Assembly (NCBI RefSeq): GCF_020283565.1
Contig: NC_060060.1
Span: 74,404,353-74,468,352, forward strand
From: Trifolium pratense
Lineage: Eukaryota; Streptophyta; Magnoliopsida; Fabales; Fabaceae
Length of the DNA stretch: 64,000 nt
Direction: 5' to 3'
The position numbers were made by a program, and so were the translations under genes. The notes below the pieces were generated by a model. The model ran no database searches and had not been told where the DNA came from. It was given only the letters and a program-made list of their open reading frames with translations. This document shows, piece by piece, positions 61,565 to 64,000 of the stretch. The number at the start of each line of letters is the position of its first letter. Positions within the stretch are counted from its first letter, which is position 1.

Positions 61565-61671
61565 TAAGCAAACAGATTACACATGATAATGATGAGGAAG
61601 AGCTTGAACATGATGATGGGGAAGATGTGCAATTTTCAGCATTGGAGGCTAGAACTTCTTTGCTATTTTGA
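61565..61671 (+). pseudogene. Inverted relative of the acidic fragment
   Basis: Plus-strand frame reading THDNDEEELEHDDGEDVQF and on to a TGA at 61669-61671. About 45 bases (ACATGATAATGATGAGGAAG and beyond) match the minus-strand fragment at 61177-61345, so two pieces of one sequence lie in opposite orientation. A short hairpin (AAAACATAGAGG / CCTCTATGTTTT) lies between them. Confidence 0.3.
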
Positions 61672-62285
61672 AATATTAGTAGAAATGAACGATGATGAGT
61701 TATGAATACGTGTCTAGTTTTGGGCATTCTATATATTTTCATATGTATATGGTATAACTATAAAGTGATAGTATTGTTTCCCTGGACTTCAACATAGACC
61801 ACTATACCGTTTTGAGGGCCGGCCGCCGCTACACTACACTATCTACTACTAACGACATAGTTGGAGAGGGGCTATCCTCCCTTCCGCTTCTCTCTTCTTC
61901 CCCTCGACGCCCTCCCTCCCGACTCTCAAACAAAACCTTAATTTTAGAAGCAAATGAAGTGCACAAAAACCAAAATCATTCACACAGCTCGCAATTCTAA
62001 GATGAGAATTTCAAAATGGAATTTCCTAAATTCTAGTTAATTAATACTCTCTTCGGTCCTAACTATAAGAGACAGTTGGGTCGACAAAGAGGGAAACCCT
62101 TTGCAATAAAGTCAATTGTGAATGCATGAGTTATGACCCTGTTGACCAAACTAGAGTGCATGGAAATGCAGCGATTTCAATATTAATTTAATGAGAAATC
62201 CAATAATAAACCAATTAAAAGTAATGACAAAACTAGAACCTAAAAAACAGAGAGCAGTTGAAAAACATAAGAGAAAGAATTGAAC

Positions 62286-62400
62286 CTTGTAGAGGACTGA
62301 CTGAACCACAGAGAAGATAAACCAAATAGCTTGAAATGTGCAAACCCTAAACCTTGGACAGGATCGCCTATCTGCTCTGCAGAGAAAGAAGAAACTACCA
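62286..62400 (-). other. Possible 5' leader exon of the RDM1 transcript
   Basis: On the minus strand a leader-like stretch (TCTTCTTTCTCTGCAG, GGTTTAGGGTTTGCAC with a telo-box-like TTTAGGGTTT) ends at a plausible donor (CTACAAG|GTTCAATTC). It would be joined to 59464 across a 2.8-kb intron. Inferred from signals only. Confidence 0.35.
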
Positions 62401-62934
62401 AATGAGGTTAATTAATGGTCCATTAATGGACCATTAATACAGCTAGCATCAAGGTAGAGATATTAATGAAATAGGTTTGACCGAGTTAGACTTTGCAAAG
62501 TTCAAGTGTATCTCATTTAAAAAATTAATGCCGAAGTTTCATCGATGGACTTGGGCCGAAGTATGACATTTTGAAGATTATTGTCTACTTCGTATTAACG
62601 TATTTAAATAAATAATTTAATGAGTTAATAAATCAATGAAATTAAGTATAATTTTAAAAGTTAACATGAAATTTAAAATAAAAAAAAATTGAAGAAGAAA
62701 TTTTAAAAAAATTGATTTTATTTAACATTATATTTCAATTCTATTTTATAATAATAGATTTAATTATGTTTGTTAAGTAGGATATTATGTTTGAATTACT
62801 AACAATATCAATGTCTCTTTTCTTGCATTGTGTTCTTATATAAAAAACAGGGTTTATCTCTGTGTAGAAGCGAGGTGGTGCATGCAAAATGCACTATGTT
62901 ATCAAAGTCAGACAATTTGCTAGAATTTAGCAAG
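62401..62934. other. Gene-free AT-rich DNA, possible RDM1 promoter
   Basis: No coding feature. A small inverted repeat GGTCCATTAATGGACC occurs at about 62418-62433. Confidence 0.4.
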
Positions 62935-63380
62935 TTAGTAAATTGATTGTGTGATCATACCCGGGGGAATACTCCCTATTTATAGTGAGTGTGAGGTGAT
63001 AAACTCCTAATACTTGCTATTTTTACTCATAAGTTTGAACCGAATTAGTTCATATATGAATGCATAACTAAACTGAAATACATGGGTGTGCATATCTATT
63101 TGAATACTTCCTTGATACTGCGAATGATTAGGTTAGGTGTCCTAATGCTTATCCGATGTGAATATACTCCAAGTAACTAGAAATGTGAAGCATGTTGATG
63201 CTTCTAGATGTTCTGATGTCGATATGAGATTTTGTGTTATGCCGTCCTCATATCCAAGTGGACACCTCAAATATGTTTAATAAATGACTCGTTGTTTGGG
63301 CTAAATGATCCCTCCAACATAAACTTTCTTGTTGGGCCGCCCTTAAAATATATAGACCAAGCCTTTTTGGCCGGTAACAC
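62935..63380. repeat. Dispersed repeat, probable LTR fragment
   Basis: Longer copy of the repeat at 16799-16990 / 18205-18310, starting GTAAATTGATTGTGTGATCA and containing CTCCCTATTTATAGTGAG (promoter-like) and TGGACACCTCAAATATG. The organisation suggests an LTR promoter region, but no internal retrotransposon domain lies in the window. Confidence 0.5.
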
Positions 63381-63383
63381 ATT

Positions 63384-63650
63384 TTAAATGATGTTTTCTC
63401 TTTAGGCCCCCAATGGTTCCTCCCCCCTAGATTTTACTTTTTTACCCTTCAATAAAAACTTTGGTTTCTACGAATCGGTTTTTTTTGTCTTGAAAATAAA
63501 ATTCGGTTACTGTTAACCGAATTTTTTCTAAATTTGAACTAGAAAAAAAACTTCGATTTTTGCGAACCGAAGTTTTTATCAAGGGCAAAATTAAATTTTT
63601 TGGGTATAAAAGATACGTTGGGGGCCTAAAAAGAAAATATCATTTTAAAT
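63384..63650. mobile_element. MITE with TTTTTAGGCCCCCAA arms
   Basis: Left arm TTTAAATGATGTTTTCTCTT then TAGGCCCCCAATG; right arm reversed TTTAAAATGATATTTTCTTT then TTAGGCCCCCAACG. About 265 bp. The interior has further inverted blocks (CTTCGGTTCGC / GCGAACCGAAG-like) and no coding sequence. A 29-bp direct repeat (TAAATAGGTAGAAATCTCG and beyond) follows at 63645 and 63735. Confidence 0.65.
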
Positions 63651-64000
63651 AGGTAGAAATCTCGTACTTTAATAAAAGAAATGTGAGTGTTGAGATTATT
63701 TTTTTTATAAAAAGATTTAGCATTAACACCCATTAAATAGGTAGAAATCTCGTACTTTAATAGAAATCATTTACCTATCGGTTAAACAAAAACCAATTGT
63801 ATTGAAACTCTTCAATGTACCTTAAAATAGTACTTGGCGATTCCAATATTATGTGAAATCATGAATAGATTGATTTACGGGTTAAATATTTTGTTGTCTC
63901 TACAGTGATAATTTTTATTTTCATTCCTTGTAAAATATTGCATTTTACAAAATTATCCTACAAGCAATTTTAGTTTCTGCTCTTGTAAAAAAAATTGTAA

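Overview
This window is nuclear DNA of a flowering plant, almost certainly a legume. Every gene with introns uses plant-type splice sites, the encoded proteins are plant families (NETWORKED, TSO1/CPP, C-class Raf-like kinase, DYW-class PPR, RDM1), and the AT-rich spacers are full of small plant transposons (MULE-, hAT-, Harbinger- and Stowaway-type MITEs, tRNA-derived SINE-like pieces, LINE remnants and a TRIM-like element typical of legumes). The exact species cannot be read from the sequence. The protein style resembles Medicago, clover and chickpea relatives.

Layout: 1-3.8 kb is a transposon nest (two copies of one MITE, a TRIM-like element holding a tandemly duplicated gene fragment, a MULE-type MITE nested in a Harbinger-like element). 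3.8-5.7 kb is ribosomal protein S3a (+), with classic ribosomal-protein promoter boxes. 6.1-7.5 kb is a GNAT acetyltransferase gene (-) with a broken copy of its 3' end beside it. 8.4-15.3 kb is a NET1-type actin-binding coiled-coil gene (-). 15.3-27.5 kb has no recognisable gene; it is repeat-rich and contains three long-inverted-repeat elements, each seated in a (TA)n microsatellite. 27.5-32.1 kb is a ten-exon TSO1-like CXC-domain gene (-). 32.1-40.5 kb is mostly featureless spacer with one hAT MITE and one decayed LINE tail. 40.8-41.8 kb is a small mitochondrial B12D/MLRQ-like gene (-). 43.6-45.1 kb is a 5'-truncated LINE (-). 46.9-50.0 kb is a Raf-like MAPKKK of the MRK1/CBC type (+). 50.8-53.2 kb holds two MITEs with clean target duplications. 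53.5-56.0 kb is an intronless PPR-DYW editing factor resembling YS1 (+). 56.4-59.5 kb, perhaps reaching 62.4 kb, is an RDM1 gene (-) with an unusual N-terminal extension built from a tandem exon duplication. The last 1.6 kb is repeat sequence.

The genes are independent single-copy housekeeping or developmental genes, not a pathway cluster. Their order (NET1, TSO1-like, Raf-like kinase, YS1-like PPR, RDM1) appears to follow the order of their Arabidopsis counterparts on chromosome 3 (from memory about At3g22790 down to At3g22680), so the window looks like an ancestral collinear block expanded by transposons. I see no novel operon-like system. The most unusual items are the RDM1 exon duplication with a copy that would introduce a stop, the trio of (TA)n-seated foldback elements, an eight-hairpin tandem array inside one of them, and an LRR-like cryptic exon in the NET1 leader intron.

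Exon boundaries were placed by hand from GT-AG (one GC-AG) signals and reading-frame continuity. All coding lengths given are divisible by three, but no transcript data were available.
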